A stretch of DNA of 64,000 nucleotides from Ancalomicrobiaceae bacterium S20. GTDB taxonomy: Bacteria; Pseudomonadota; Alphaproteobacteria; Rhizobiales; Ancalomicrobiaceae. This document shows positions 16,511 through 25,851 of this stretch, piece after piece. The notes beneath the pieces were generated by a model. That model saw nothing but the letters and a program-made list of their open reading frames with translations. It was not told the origin of the DNA and did no database searches. The stretch spans positions 2,636,716-2,700,715 of the forward strand of contig CP158568.1 of NCBI GenBank assembly GCA_040269895.1, in the 5' to 3' direction. Within the stretch, counting starts at the first letter, position 1, and each line of letters begins with the position of its first letter. The position numbers were made by a program, and so were the translations under genes.

Positions 16511-19489
16511 TCAGCGCGCGCGCCCCACGCGCCCGACGACCCGCTCGAAGACAGCGCGAACCGCGTGTTCCGTCTCGCGCAGCTCTGCTTCCAGACGGTT
16601 CAGATCCGGCATCTCACCGACGCGGATCAGCAGGTCGACCAGGCCGCGCGGCGCCTGCTTCGGCGCGAAGGCGCCATCGAAGGCGAGCCGCAGCGCCTGG
16701 GTCAGGCCGTGATAGAGCCGCACCGCCGGCAGCAGGATCTCGGCATCGGCCCGATCGAGGAGCCCCGCATCGGCAAGGCGGTTGAGCGCCTGTGCGGTAT
16801 TGGTGGAGAGGGTCGCCGGGGCCTCGGCGCCGTGGCGCAGCATCAGGTACTGGGCGATGAACTCCACGTCGACCAGACCGCCCGCGACCTGCTTGATGTC
16901 CCAGGGATCCTTGGTGCCCTTCTCGGCTTCGATCATGCGGCGCATCTCGACAACGTCGGCGCGCAGCTTGTCCCGGTCGCGCGGGCGCACCAGCACATCG
17001 CGGATCGCCGTCTCGACCCGCGCGGCGAAATCGGCCGGTCCGGCGATCACGCGCGCGCGGGTCAGCGCCATGTGTTCCCAGGTCCAGGCCTCCGTGGTCT
17101 GGTAGGCTTCAAAACTCGAAAGCCGCGTCGCGACCGGGCCTTTGTTGCCGGAGGGGCGCAGACGGAAATCGACCGAATAGACGATGCCCTCCGCCGTCGG
17201 CGCCGACAGAGCGGCGATCAGGCGCTGGGTCAGCCTTGCGTAGTACTGCGCGCCCATCAGCGGCTTGTCGCCGTCGGACATCTCTTCCGGGTCTTCAAAG
17301 TCGTAGAGCAGCATCAGGTCGAGATCGGAGGCAGCGGTCATCTCGCGCCCGCCGAGCTTGCCCATGGCGACGACCACCGCACGGCCGCTCGGCATGCGGC
17401 CGTGCACGCGCGCGATCTCGGCCTCGACCGCGGCGAGGATGTTGCGCACCAGCACGCCGGCGAGCGTCGCATAGGCGAGGCCACCTTGCGCGACCGACAC
17501 CGTGCCGGTCAGGATGCGCACGCCGATCAGCACCATCTGCTCCTGGCCGAAGATACGGGCGCGGTCGAGCAGATCCTCGTAGCCGCGCGCCTCGCCGAGC
17601 GACAGCTTCAGCCGCGCGTCGAGTTCGGCCTCCGACGGCAGATGATCGAAGAACGCCGGATCGAGCAGCGCGTCGATGACGCGCGGCCGGCGCGAGATCG
17701 TATCGGCGAGCTTCGGCGCGGCGCCGAGGATCGCCGCGATCAGGTTCAGCATCGGCCGGTTGGTGGCGAGGATCGAGAACAGCTGGATGCCGGTCGGCAG
17801 CCGCGACACGAGCCGATCGAAGCCGAGGAAGGCGGCGTCGGCATTGTCGGTCGCGGCGAGCGCCTCGAGCAGGATCGGCGTCAGCTCGGTCAGCCGCTCG
17901 CGCGCGACCGTCGAGCGGGTCGCCGGATAGCGGCCGAAGTGCCAGGCGCGGATCGCGGCGGTCACGGCGGACGGGTTCTTGAAGCCGAGCCGGACCAGCG
18001 TCTCGATCGTGTCAGGATCGTCGTCGTCGCCGGTGAAGACCAGATTGCCGGTACCGGAGGAGAGCTCGGGCGCGTTCTCGAACAGGCGCGCGTAATGCGA
18101 CTGCACGGTCTCGAAGCGCTGGCGCAGCGCGGCGGCGAAGTCCTTGTAGCTCTTGAAGCCCATCATGCGGCCGATGCGCTCGACGCCGTCGTGGTCGTCG
18201 GGCAGCACATGGGTCTGCTCGTCGGCGACCATCTGGATGCGGTGTTCGACGTCGCGCAGGAAGACATAGGCCTCGGCGAGGTCGTCGCGCACCTGCGGCT
18301 CGATCCAGTGATGCGCGACCAGCTCGTCGAGCATGGCCAGCGTCGCGCGGCCGCGCAGCGCCGGGTTGCGGCCACCGGCGATCAGCTGCTGGGTCTGGAC
18401 GAAGAATTCGACCTCGCGGATGCCGCCGCGGCCGAGCTTGACGTTGTGGCCGTCGATGGCGATCTCGCCATGGCCCTTGTGGGCATGGATCTGGCGCTTG
18501 ATCGAGTGGACGTCCTGGATCGCGGCGAAGTCGAAGTACTTCCGCCAGATGAAGGGCGCGATCTCGCGGATGAACGACCAGCCGGCCTCGAGATCACCGG
18601 CCGCGGGTCGCGCCTTGATCAGCGCGGCGCGCTCCCAGTTCTGGCCCATGCTCTCGTAATATTGCAGCGCGGCGGCGAGCGACATGGCGATCGGCGTCGC
18701 GCCGGGATCGGGGCGCAGGCGTAGGTCGACGCGGAAGACGTAACCCTCCGCCGTGCGCTCGTTCATGATCCGCACCATGCGCTTGGTGATCTTCACGAAC
18801 AGGTCGGTCGCCTCGTCCGGATCGGCGAGCCGCGCGGTGTCGCGGTCGAACAGCACGATCAGGTCGATGTCGGAGGAGTAGTTGAGCTCGTGGGCGCCGT
18901 ACTTGCCCATCGCGAGCAGGATGTAGCCGCTCGCCTTCGACGGCTCGGCCGGATCGGCGAGTTCGAGCTTGCCGCGCCCGGCCGCCTCGCGCAGCGCGAA
19001 GTCGACAGCGGCGCCGAGCGTCGCGTCGCCGATCCTCGTCAGCGCATCGGTGACGTCGAGCGTGGTCCAGACGCGGCCGATATCCGCGAAGGCGATGGCG
19101 AGCGCGGCCTCCTGCTTCAGAAGCCGCAGCCGGCGCATGAGGTCGCGCTCGTCGATGTCGGGAGCCCAGGTCTTGGGCGCGGCGACCAGCCGGTCCAGCG
19201 TCGCGGCCGGATCCTCGCCGAGCAGGCGCACGACGCGCAGCGGATCGGCCGCCGCGAGGCTGGTCAGATAGGGCGAGGAGCCGAACACGCCTTCGAGGAA
19301 CGGGCGCACGCGCTCATCGCCGTCGATGAGCGCCTTCCATGGCCCGGCCGCGTCGCCGGTCGCGCGCTCGGCGACGCGCTCGAAGGCGGCACGGGCGGCC
19401 TTGCGGTCCTTCGGGGTGATGGTCCGTTGCAGTCGATCGACCAGCGCGGCCGTCGCCGTGCTCCCGCTCAGCCGATCCACCGCCATCAC
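16511..19489 (-). CDS. glnE: Bifunctional glutamine synthetase adenylyltransferase / adenylyl-removing enzyme
   Basis: A 992-residue enzyme that attaches AMP to, and removes it from, glutamine synthetase in response to nitrogen status and PII proteins. Both nucleotidyltransferase halves are visible. The N-terminal adenylyl-removing half has LLAMGKYGAHELNYSSDIDL and the C-terminal adenylylating half has VVAMGKLGGREMTAASDLDL, each with the G-G-x-SD-x-D signature. Length is normal for the family. In rhizobia glnE commonly lies near degP and a two-component pair, as it does here. Confidence 0.95.
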   Translation of the reverse strand: MMAVDRLSGSTATAALVDRLQRTITPKDRKAARAAFERVAERATGDAAGPWKALIDGDERVRPFLEGVFGSSPYLTSLAAADPLRVVRLLGEDPAATLDRLVAAPKTWAPDIDERDLMRRLRLLKQEAALAIAFADIGRVWTTLDVTDALTRIGDATLGAAVDFALREAAGRGKLELADPAEPSKASGYILLAMGKYGAHELNYSSDIDLIVLFDRDTARLADPDEATDLFVKITKRMVRIMNERTAEGYVFRVDLRLRPDPGATPIAMSLAAALQYYESMGQNWERAALIKARPAAGDLEAGWSFIREIAPFIWRKYFDFAAIQDVHSIKRQIHAHKGHGEIAIDGHNVKLGRGGIREVEFFVQTQQLIAGGRNPALRGRATLAMLDELVAHHWIEPQVRDDLAEAYVFLRDVEHRIQMVADEQTHVLPDDHDGVERIGRMMGFKSYKDFAAALRQRFETVQSHYARLFENAPELSSGTGNLVFTGDDDDPDTIETLVRLGFKNPSAVTAAIRAWHFGRYPATRSTVARERLTELTPILLEALAATDNADAAFLGFDRLVSRLPTGIQLFSILATNRPMLNLIAAILGAAPKLADTISRRPRVIDALLDPAFFDHLPSEAELDARLKLSLGEARGYEDLLDRARIFGQEQMVLIGVRILTGTVSVAQGGLAYATLAGVLVRNILAAVEAEIARVHGRMPSGRAVVVAMGKLGGREMTAASDLDLMLLYDFEDPEEMSDGDKPLMGAQYYARLTQRLIAALSAPTAEGIVYSVDFRLRPSGNKGPVATRLSSFEAYQTTEAWTWEHMALTRARVIAGPADFAARVETAIRDVLVRPRDRDKLRADVVEMRRMIEAEKGTKDPWDIKQVAGGLVDVEFIAQYLMLRHGAEAPATLSTNTAQALNRLADAGLLDRADAEILLPAVRLYHGLTQALRLAFDGAFAPKQAPRGLVDLLIRVGEMPDLNRLEAELRETEHAVRAVFERVVGRVGRAR

Positions 19490-19611
19490 GCTCTCTCCCG
19501 CCGCCGTTCGCTCTCGTTCGGACCGCGAGATGACGGCGCGGCGGGACGGCGGTCAAGAGCGGGAAAGCCGCCGGTTCACGCCTTGACGAGCCTGCGCGGC
19601 CCTGAGAACGC

Positions 19612-19643
19612 AAAAAGCCCGCCCGGCGCACGGCCGGGCGGGC
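19612..19643 (-). terminator. Rho-independent terminator after the carbonic anhydrase gene
   Basis: A perfect 11-bp stem (19617-19627 with 19633-19643, GCCCGCCCGGC) and a 5-base loop, followed on the minus strand by five T (19616-19612). It lies just past the carbonic anhydrase stop and separates that gene from glnE. Confidence 0.85.
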
Positions 19644-19668
19644 TCTCGAGGATGTTGCCGAGGCCGGA

Positions 19669-20385
19669 TCAGCCGATGAATTCGACCTTGCCGGTTTCGA
19701 GCGAGTAGTAGGCCGACACGATCTTGACCTTACCCTCGTGGACGAGGTGGTCGATGATCTTGCTGACCTTGGTGATCTTGGCGGCGTTGGCCTTGGCGTT
19801 GGCGCGGACCGAGGCGTCGACGAGATCCGTCGGGTTCGTCTTCTTGGCGGCGACGACCGACGGCACGATCGGGGCGACCATCGGGCCGATCGAACCAGGC
19901 AGCTTGACCTTCTTGGTCGCGACCTCGACGGCGGCGCCGACCGCGCCGCAACGCTGATGGCCCATGACCACGATCAGCGGCGAGCCGAGATGCTCGGCGC
20001 CGTATTCCATCGTGCCGAGGACGTCGGTGTCGATCATGTTGCCGGCGTTGCGGCACACGAACAGCTCACCGAGACCGAGGCCGCCGAACAGCAGCTCCGG
20101 CGGTACGCGGCTGTCGGCGCAGGAGAGCACCGTCGCCCACGGCGCCTGGCCGGCCGAGACGTTCTTGCGCTGGCCCGACAGATCGGCCGCGCAGACCTGC
20201 GCATCGGCGGTGTAGCGCGCATTGCCGGCCTTGAGCTTCTCGAGCGCCTGATCAGGCGTGAGGCTCGTGCCGGCGGCGGCGCGCGCCGGGGACATGGAGA
20301 GGCCGGTCGCGGCGGCAGCCGCGGTGAAGCCGGCGAGCGAAAGGAAGCGGCGCCGGTTCAGTCCGGCGTTGCAATCGATGCACAT
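19669..20385 (-). CDS. Exported beta-carbonic anhydrase with Tat signal
   Basis: 238 residues. The N-terminus carries a twin-arginine motif (NRRRFLSLAGF, residues 10-20) and a hydrophobic stretch to ARAAA, so the enzyme is probably exported folded, with its zinc, by the Tat system. The beta-class zinc ligands are present: C89 and D91 (SCADSRV), H143 and C146 (GHQRCGAV). It interconverts CO2 and bicarbonate, probably in the periplasm. The frame is open to 20448, but ATG 20385 has a GGGGGA site and gives the short pre-Tat region expected. A terminator isolates it from glnE. Confidence 0.9.
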   Translation of the reverse strand: MCIDCNAGLNRRRFLSLAGFTAAAAATGLSMSPARAAAGTSLTPDQALEKLKAGNARYTADAQVCAADLSGQRKNVSAGQAPWATVLSCADSRVPPELLFGGLGLGELFVCRNAGNMIDTDVLGTMEYGAEHLGSPLIVVMGHQRCGAVGAAVEVATKKVKLPGSIGPMVAPIVPSVVAAKKTNPTDLVDASVRANAKANAAKITKVSKIIDHLVHEGKVKIVSAYYSLETGKVEFIG

Positions 20386-20492
20386 GGAAATAGATCCCCC
20401 ATCCGGCGCACGCGACGACGCGGCGGCCGTAACAGGAGATAAATCCATGTGCGAATGCCTGTCAAAGCTGACGAAGAGCTTACGAAGAAATC

Positions 20493-21899
20493 TCAGGCCG
20501 ATGGCAAGGAAAGCGTAACCATAAGACCTGGCGCTGCATCGTCGAGGTGTAGGTGAGCGCCGTACTGATGGGCGATCGCGGCCACCAGCGCGAGGCCGAG
20601 ACCGGATCCGGGCGCCGATCGGCTCGCCTCGAGCCGAACGAAGCGACCGAGCACACGCTCGCGGTCGGCCGCGGGAATGCCGGGGCCGTTGTCGGCGACC
20701 GAGAGCGCGACTTCGGTGCCGATTCGCCGGACGGAGAGACGGATCTCGGCCGGGCGATCGGCGGCGCGACCGTATTTCAACGCGTTGTCGACGAGATTGG
20801 CGAGCGCCTGGGCGAGGAGCTCGCGGCTGCCGACGATCTCCGCCGGCTCGGTCTGAAGGCTGAGCGCGACGCCCTCCTCCTCGGCGACCGGCTCATAGAG
20901 CTCGGCCACCTCGGCGGCGATGCCGGCCGCGTCGAGCCGCTCCATCGTGACCGGCCGATTGCCCGATTCGACCCGTGCGATGGTCAGAAGCGCGTCGAAG
21001 GTCTTGATCAGCCCGTCGCACTCGTCGATCGTCCGCTCCAGCGCACCGCGATAGGCGTCGACGTCCGAGGCCCCGGCCAGCGCGCCCTCGACACGGTTTC
21101 GCATGCGCGTCAGCGGTGTCTTCAGATCATGGGCGATGTTGTCGGAGACCTCCTTGAGGCCGCGCATCAGTTCGTCGATCCGCGTCAGCATGCCGTTCAG
21201 GCTCTCGGCGAGCCGGTCGAACTCGTCGCCGGTGCCCGCGACCGGCAGACGCCCGGAGAGGTCGCCGGCGACGATGCGCTGCGACGTCGCTGTCACCTGA
21301 TCGATGCGCTTCAGCACCCGACGGGACACGAACCACCAGGTGATGCCGCCGAGCAGGATCATCACGATAATGATGGCGCGGAACGCCTGCCGGATGATGC
21401 CGCGGAAGCGCTCGCGCTCGCCGACGTCGCGGCCGACCAGCACCCGAAAGCCGTTGTCGAGCGTGAACACGCGCACCAGCGCAACGTGGTGGGTGCGCAC
21501 GCCTTCATCGTCGGCCCGCGTGTAATCGACCGGGCGAAGCTGCTCGTTGGCGGCATCGAGCACCCAGGTCGGGATGTCGGAGACATTGCCGACCAGCAGG
21601 TTGCCGCTCGCATCCGCCAGCACGTAGAGACCGGCGCCGGGACGACGGCTCAGGCTGTCGATCGCGAAGGCGACGCGCTGCATGCCGCCGACGTCGTACT
21701 GGTTTCGCAGGCCGCGCACCTCCGCGTCGACCGCCTCGCGGAGCTGCTCGGTCAAGAGGTTCGAGGTGGCGTGGCTGATGTAGCCGACCAGGAACAGCAC
21801 GAAGATCGTGAAGGCGACCAGATAGGTCAGCGACAGCTTGACCGCCGTCGTCCGGAAGAAGCGGCCGAGCCCGGCCATGTTGGGGAGCGCGAGCCGCAT
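20493..21899 (-). CDS. Sensor histidine kinase, HAMP type
   Basis: 468 residues. TM1 at about 22-42, a periplasmic domain of ~130 residues, TM2 at about 173-190, HAMP (192-245), HisKA with H257 in NIAHDLKTPLTRMRNR, then HATPase (NLVDNALKYG, DNGPGIP, GSGLGLALV). It is encoded 6 bases after the response regulator gene and surely works with it. The DLKTPL form of the H-box resembles kinases paired with OmpR-type regulators in rhizobia. The signal is unknown; its place beside degP hints at envelope stress, which is inference. Confidence 0.92.
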   Translation of the reverse strand: MRLALPNMAGLGRFFRTTAVKLSLTYLVAFTIFVLFLVGYISHATSNLLTEQLREAVDAEVRGLRNQYDVGGMQRVAFAIDSLSRRPGAGLYVLADASGNLLVGNVSDIPTWVLDAANEQLRPVDYTRADDEGVRTHHVALVRVFTLDNGFRVLVGRDVGERERFRGIIRQAFRAIIIVMILLGGITWWFVSRRVLKRIDQVTATSQRIVAGDLSGRLPVAGTGDEFDRLAESLNGMLTRIDELMRGLKEVSDNIAHDLKTPLTRMRNRVEGALAGASDVDAYRGALERTIDECDGLIKTFDALLTIARVESGNRPVTMERLDAAGIAAEVAELYEPVAEEEGVALSLQTEPAEIVGSRELLAQALANLVDNALKYGRAADRPAEIRLSVRRIGTEVALSVADNGPGIPAADRERVLGRFVRLEASRSAPGSGLGLALVAAIAHQYGAHLHLDDAAPGLMVTLSLPSA

Positions 21900-21905
21900 G
21901 CGCGC

Positions 21906-22586
21906 TCACTCGCCCCGATCGCGGATCATGTAGCCGGCGCCGCGCACCGTGTGCAGCAGCGGTCGGTCCTGGCCGCGATCGATCTTCGACCTGAGCCGCG
22001 ACATATGCACATCGATGACGTTGGTCTGCGGATCGAAGTGATAGTCCCAGACGTTCTCGAGCAGCATCGTGCGGGTCACGACCTGGCCGGCGTGCTTCAT
22101 CAAGTATTCGAGCAGCCGGAACTCGCGCGGCTGCAGCGGCACGTCCTGGCCGCCGCGCGTCACGGTATGCGCCAGCCGATCGAGCACGAGATCGGCGACG
22201 CGGTAGCTGGTCTCGACCTCGCCGGGCTTGCGGCGACGCGCGAGGGCCTCGACGCGGGCGAGCAGTTCGGTGAAGGCATAGGGCTTGGCGAGATAGTCGT
22301 CGCCGCCGGCGCGCAGACCTTTGACACGGTCGTCGACCTGACCGAGCGCGGACAGGATCAGCACCGGCGTGTCGTCACTCTTGCGGCGCATCTCCTCGAC
22401 GATCGACAGGCCGTCACGCTTCGGCAGCATGCGATCGAGCACGACGACGTCGTAGCCGCCATCGAAGGCGAGCGCGGCACCTGTCTCGCCGTCGTCGGCG
22501 TGTTCGGCGACGTGACCGGCCTCCTTCAGCGCCTTGACCAGATAGGCGGCCGCCTCACGATCGTCCTCGACGATGAGTATCCGCAT
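21906..22586 (-). CDS. OmpR/PhoB-family response regulator
   Basis: 226 residues. The receiver domain has acidic pocket E7-D8-D9 and phospho-acceptor D51 (VVLDRMLP), and the conserved lysine is in AKPYAF. The C-terminal winged helix (residues 125-225) includes LEYLMKHAGQVVTRTMLLENV and the recognition region DPQTNVIDVHMSRLRSKID. First gene of a two-gene operon with the kinase downstream. The 183-bp gap to the divergent nucleoside permease gene must contain both promoters. Confidence 0.94.
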   Translation of the reverse strand: MRILIVEDDREAAAYLVKALKEAGHVAEHADDGETGAALAFDGGYDVVVLDRMLPKRDGLSIVEEMRRKSDDTPVLILSALGQVDDRVKGLRAGGDDYLAKPYAFTELLARVEALARRRKPGEVETSYRVADLVLDRLAHTVTRGGQDVPLQPREFRLLEYLMKHAGQVVTRTMLLENVWDYHFDPQTNVIDVHMSRLRSKIDRGQDRPLLHTVRGAGYMIRDRGE

Positions 22587-22769
22587 CGACGTCCCTCAGC
22601 GTAACCGTTGGCGGTGGGTAGCGCGGCCGGTCCCGGCCGGCAATAGTGTTGTGTCCGGCTGTCGCGGGCGGCCCCCTTCGAGCGCGCCCATGGGCCGCGA
22701 ATGCGGGCGGGCCCGTGGCATGTCGATTGCTCCCGTCGAGGCGCAACAACCGAGCATCAAGAGAGGGTC

Positions 22770-23828
22770 ATGTCCCGTTCCCCCGCATTGAAACGCCCGA
22801 CGATGATCGCGCGAGCCTTCCGCCTTCATCAGACGGCGCGCGCCGTCTGTGCCGCCGCCGTGCTCGCGCTCGTCCCGACGCTCGCCCATGCCACCGAGGC
22901 ACCGATCCCGGTGAAGGTGTTCGTCGGCGCGATGTTCGAGATCGGCAAGAACACCGGCGATCGCGCCGGCGAGTTCCAGCACTGGTACGAACGGTACTGG
23001 ATGAACGCCAAGCCGATCGAGGTAACGGGTGCGATCGCGCCTGTCTACTGCAACGACGACGGCGTCTGCGGCGCCGTGCTCGGCATGGGCAAGGTCAATT
23101 CGTCTGCGTCGATGCAGGCGATCCTGCTCAATCCGCGCTTCGACTTCTCCAAGGCCTACTACATCCTCTCGGGCGTCGCCGGCACGCCGCCGCAGCGCGG
23201 CACGATCGCCGATGTGATCTGGGCGACGTGGGTGCTCGACTACGACCTCGGCCATCGCTGGGCGCCGGAGGAGAACACGGCCGGCGCGCCGACCTTCATG
23301 CCCCGCAAGGGCTACGAGGACTACCGCCGCTTCAAGCTCAATCCGCTGCTCGTCGATTGGGCAATGAAGCTCAGCGCCGATACCCCGCTCGCCGATTCCG
23401 AGACCGCGCAGCGCTACCGGCAACGCTATCCAGACGAGGCCGCGCGGCGCGCGCCCGCTGTCGCGACCGGCACGCACATGAGCGGCGACACGTTCTTCCA
23501 TGGGCCCGGCCTGTCGAAGGAAGCCCAGTACATCGCCAAGCTCTACGGCGCCGACGACTATCGCATCACGGAAATGGAAGGCGCGGCGATCGCACTGGTG
23601 ATCAAGCGCACGCACGGGACCGATCGCGTGCTGGCGCTGCGCGGCGCGGTCAATTTCGACCAGGGCAACCCGAACGAAACCACGCTGCAGCATCTCGACC
23701 CGAAGCCCGGCGAGACCGCCGGCGGCTTCGCGGAAACCGTCCAGAATATCGAGCGGGTCGGATCGCGCGTGGTCGATCATATCGTTCAGCATTGGGACGC
23801 GTGGAAGGACGGCGTTCCGGCACAGTAG
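22770..23828 (+). CDS. Purine nucleoside permease (NUP family), exported
   Basis: 352 residues with a signal peptide (about 1-38, ending LAHA-TEAP). The rest matches the NUP family (Pfam PF06516): PVKVFVGAMFEIGKNTGD, YYILSGVAGTPPQRGTIADV, WAPEENTAGAP and FFHGPGLSKEAQYIAKLYG. The fold of this family is that of nucleoside phosphorylases, so a periplasmic nucleoside-binding or enzyme role is possible despite the permease name. ATG 22770 follows GAGAGG. It is the only rightward gene among the leftward two-component and degP genes and looks inserted into that block. Confidence 0.88.
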   Translation: MSRSPALKRPTMIARAFRLHQTARAVCAAAVLALVPTLAHATEAPIPVKVFVGAMFEIGKNTGDRAGEFQHWYERYWMNAKPIEVTGAIAPVYCNDDGVCGAVLGMGKVNSSASMQAILLNPRFDFSKAYYILSGVAGTPPQRGTIADVIWATWVLDYDLGHRWAPEENTAGAPTFMPRKGYEDYRRFKLNPLLVDWAMKLSADTPLADSETAQRYRQRYPDEAARRAPAVATGTHMSGDTFFHGPGLSKEAQYIAKLYGADDYRITEMEGAAIALVIKRTHGTDRVLALRGAVNFDQGNPNETTLQHLDPKPGETAGGFAETVQNIERVGSRVVDHIVQHWDAWKDGVPAQ

Positions 23829-23847
23829 CCGCTTGCGTCGATCGGAC

Positions 23848-23885
23848 AAAAAAGGAGCGGCGAACCGGTTCTGCCGGTTCGCCGC
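23848..23885 (-). terminator. Rho-independent terminator after degP
   Basis: A perfect 12-bp stem (GCGGCGAACCGG, 23857-23868, with 23874-23885) and a 5-base loop, followed on the minus strand by CTCC and six T (23853-23848). It also lies just after the convergent nucleoside permease gene and may stop both. Confidence 0.85.
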
Positions 23886-24002
23886 CCGTTCAGACCCCGA
23901 ATGAGCCGCCTCTCGAAGGGGGGCGGGGGTGAGGTCGTCTCACCCGGGGCCGAACCCTGGCCAAGCGGGGATGCCCGGCCGAGATCCGTGTTCGAACCGG
24001 CC

Positions 24003-25565
24003 TTACGATGCGGCCAGCGGCAGCGGCACGTAACGCGAGGTCTCGCCGCTCTTGACGCGGAGCAGGACGGCCTTGCGGCCTTCCGACTTCGCTTCGCGGA
24101 TCGCCGAGGTCACGTCGCTCGCGGTCGAGACCTGCTTGCCCTGCGCCTCGAGGATCACGTCGCCCTGCTGGATGCCGCGGCTCGCCGCAGCGCCGCGCGG
24201 ATCGATGCGGACGACGACCACGCCGCGATCGCCTTCACCGACGTCGCTGGCGGGAGCGACGTACATGCCGAGGTCGGCGAGCGAGGTCTGGTGCTTTTCC
24301 TCCTGCTCGGCGCCGCCGGCTTTCGCCTGCTTCATCTCACCCGGCATCTTGCCGAGCGCGACCGGCACGACCTGTTCCCGGCCGGCGCGGACGATGGTGA
24401 TCTTCACCGTCGAGCCGGGCTCGTAACCCGCGATTGTGCGGGCGAGCTCGCGCGGTCCCTTGATCGGCTTGCCCTCGACCGCGAGGATCGCGTCACCGTT
24501 CTTGAGGCCGGCCTTCAGCGCCGGGCTGTCGGCTTGCGCTTCAGCGACCAGCGCACCGCGCGCCTCCTTGAGGCCGAGGCTGTCGGCGACGTCGCGGTTC
24601 ACCGGCTGGATCTGCACGCCGAGCCAGCCGCGCACCACCGTGCCGTTCTTCTCGAGCTGGGCGATCACCTTCTGGACCGTGTCCGACGGGATCGCGAAGC
24701 CGATGCCGACCGAGCCGCCCGAAGGCGAGTAGATCGCGGTGTTCACGCCGACCACCTCGCCGGCGAGGTTGAAGGTCGGGCCGCCCGAGTTGCCGCGGTT
24801 GATCGGCGCGTCGATCTGCAGGAAGTCGTCATAGGGACCGGCGCCGATCTCGCGGCCGCGGGCCGAGAGAATGCCGGCCGTGACCGAGCCGCCGAGGCCG
24901 AACGGATTGCCGACCGCCAGCACCCAGTCGCCGACCTTGATGTCGCCGTTCGAGAACGGAACCGTGGGGAAGTCCTTCTTGTCGCCCTGGATCTGCACCA
25001 GTGCGATGTCGGTCTTCTCGTCCGAGCCAAGCACCTTGGCCTTGTACTCGTTGCCGTCGTCCATCAGGACGGTGACCTCGGTCGCGCCCTTCACGACGTG
25101 GAAGTTGGTCACGACCTTGCCGTCCGGCGAGATGATGAAGCCGGAGCCCTGCGACATGACCGGCGCGGCGCCGCCGCCACGGGGCGGGCGCATGCCGCGC
25201 ATGCCCGGGCCGCCGGGGCCGTTCGGGGCGCCGAACTCACGGAAGAACTTCTCGAGCGGGCTGCCCTCAGGCACATCCGGGAAAGCGTCCATCATGGACT
25301 CGCCGGACGCCTGCGCCTCGGCCTTGACGCGGATCGAGACCACCGCCGGGCGGACCTTGTCGACGATGCCGGCGAAGGAGAAGTTCGCGATGTTCGGGCC
25401 GACGGCCGGCGCCGTCGTCTGCGCGTTGGCCGGCGCGACATGCGCGACCAGCGCCTCGGCCGCGAAGCTGCCGACGAGGCCGAGCGTCACGAAACCCGCG
25501 AGCAGCGCCTTGCGCCGCTTGGCGGCGGCAGCCTTGGCCGGGGAGACGGGATCGATCTGTGCCAT
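24003..25565 (-). CDS. degP: DegP/HtrA-type periplasmic serine endoprotease (Do family)
   Basis: 520 residues. An N-terminal signal/membrane segment (about 20-48) is followed by a trypsin-like domain with catalytic H156 (TNFHVV), D186 (KTDIALV) and S260 (NRGNSGGP), then two PDZ domains (about 300-400 and 430-515). These proteases degrade or refold damaged envelope proteins. A Gly/Pro/Met-rich insert (residues 112-135) sits in the LA-loop region. ATG 25565 is chosen because GGGAG lies 10 bases upstream. The gene follows ccmIEFH in the same direction, as in rhizobial cycHJKL-degP loci, but here a chemoreceptor gene and a terminator separate them. Confidence 0.94.
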   Translation of the reverse strand: MAQIDPVSPAKAAAAKRRKALLAGFVTLGLVGSFAAEALVAHVAPANAQTTAPAVGPNIANFSFAGIVDKVRPAVVSIRVKAEAQASGESMMDAFPDVPEGSPLEKFFREFGAPNGPGGPGMRGMRPPRGGGAAPVMSQGSGFIISPDGKVVTNFHVVKGATEVTVLMDDGNEYKAKVLGSDEKTDIALVQIQGDKKDFPTVPFSNGDIKVGDWVLAVGNPFGLGGSVTAGILSARGREIGAGPYDDFLQIDAPINRGNSGGPTFNLAGEVVGVNTAIYSPSGGSVGIGFAIPSDTVQKVIAQLEKNGTVVRGWLGVQIQPVNRDVADSLGLKEARGALVAEAQADSPALKAGLKNGDAILAVEGKPIKGPRELARTIAGYEPGSTVKITIVRAGREQVVPVALGKMPGEMKQAKAGGAEQEEKHQTSLADLGMYVAPASDVGEGDRGVVVVRIDPRGAAASRGIQQGDVILEAQGKQVSTASDVTSAIREAKSEGRKAVLLRVKSGETSRYVPLPLAAS

Positions 25566-25783
25566 GTTTTTGAACTCCCGCATTCTTCGGAGCGTGAAAG
25601 GGTCTGGACGGCGGTCCCGGTCGCGTCGGGTGGGGGAGGAAGACTTTTGTCCGCGACCGCCGTCCTTGGGTCCTATCAATGACGCCCGGCGCCTTACGGT
25701 CCCATGGCGCGGGGATTAAAACTTCGTAAGGTAGCAGGCGGCTGCCGCGTGATCCGCGCGGCCAGCGTCGGTTCGCTCGAAAC

Positions 25784-25820
25784 AAAAAACCGCCGCCCGG
25801 ATCAGGCCCGGGCGGCGGTT
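25784..25820 (-). terminator. Rho-independent terminator after the chemoreceptor gene
   Basis: A 13-bp stem (AACCGCCGCCCGG, 25788-25800, with 25808-25820) and a 7-base loop. On the minus strand it is followed by a run of T (25789-25784). It lies 32 bases past the chemoreceptor stop and before degP, so degP needs its own promoter. Confidence 0.85.
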
Positions 25821-25851
25821 CTTGGTCGGCAATGCAGCCTGTTCGAAGGGA

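Noticed and set aside
16442-18724. Long plus-strand frame opposite glnE
   Set aside because: Composition is that of antisense shadow, and glnE motifs are unmistakable on the minus strand.
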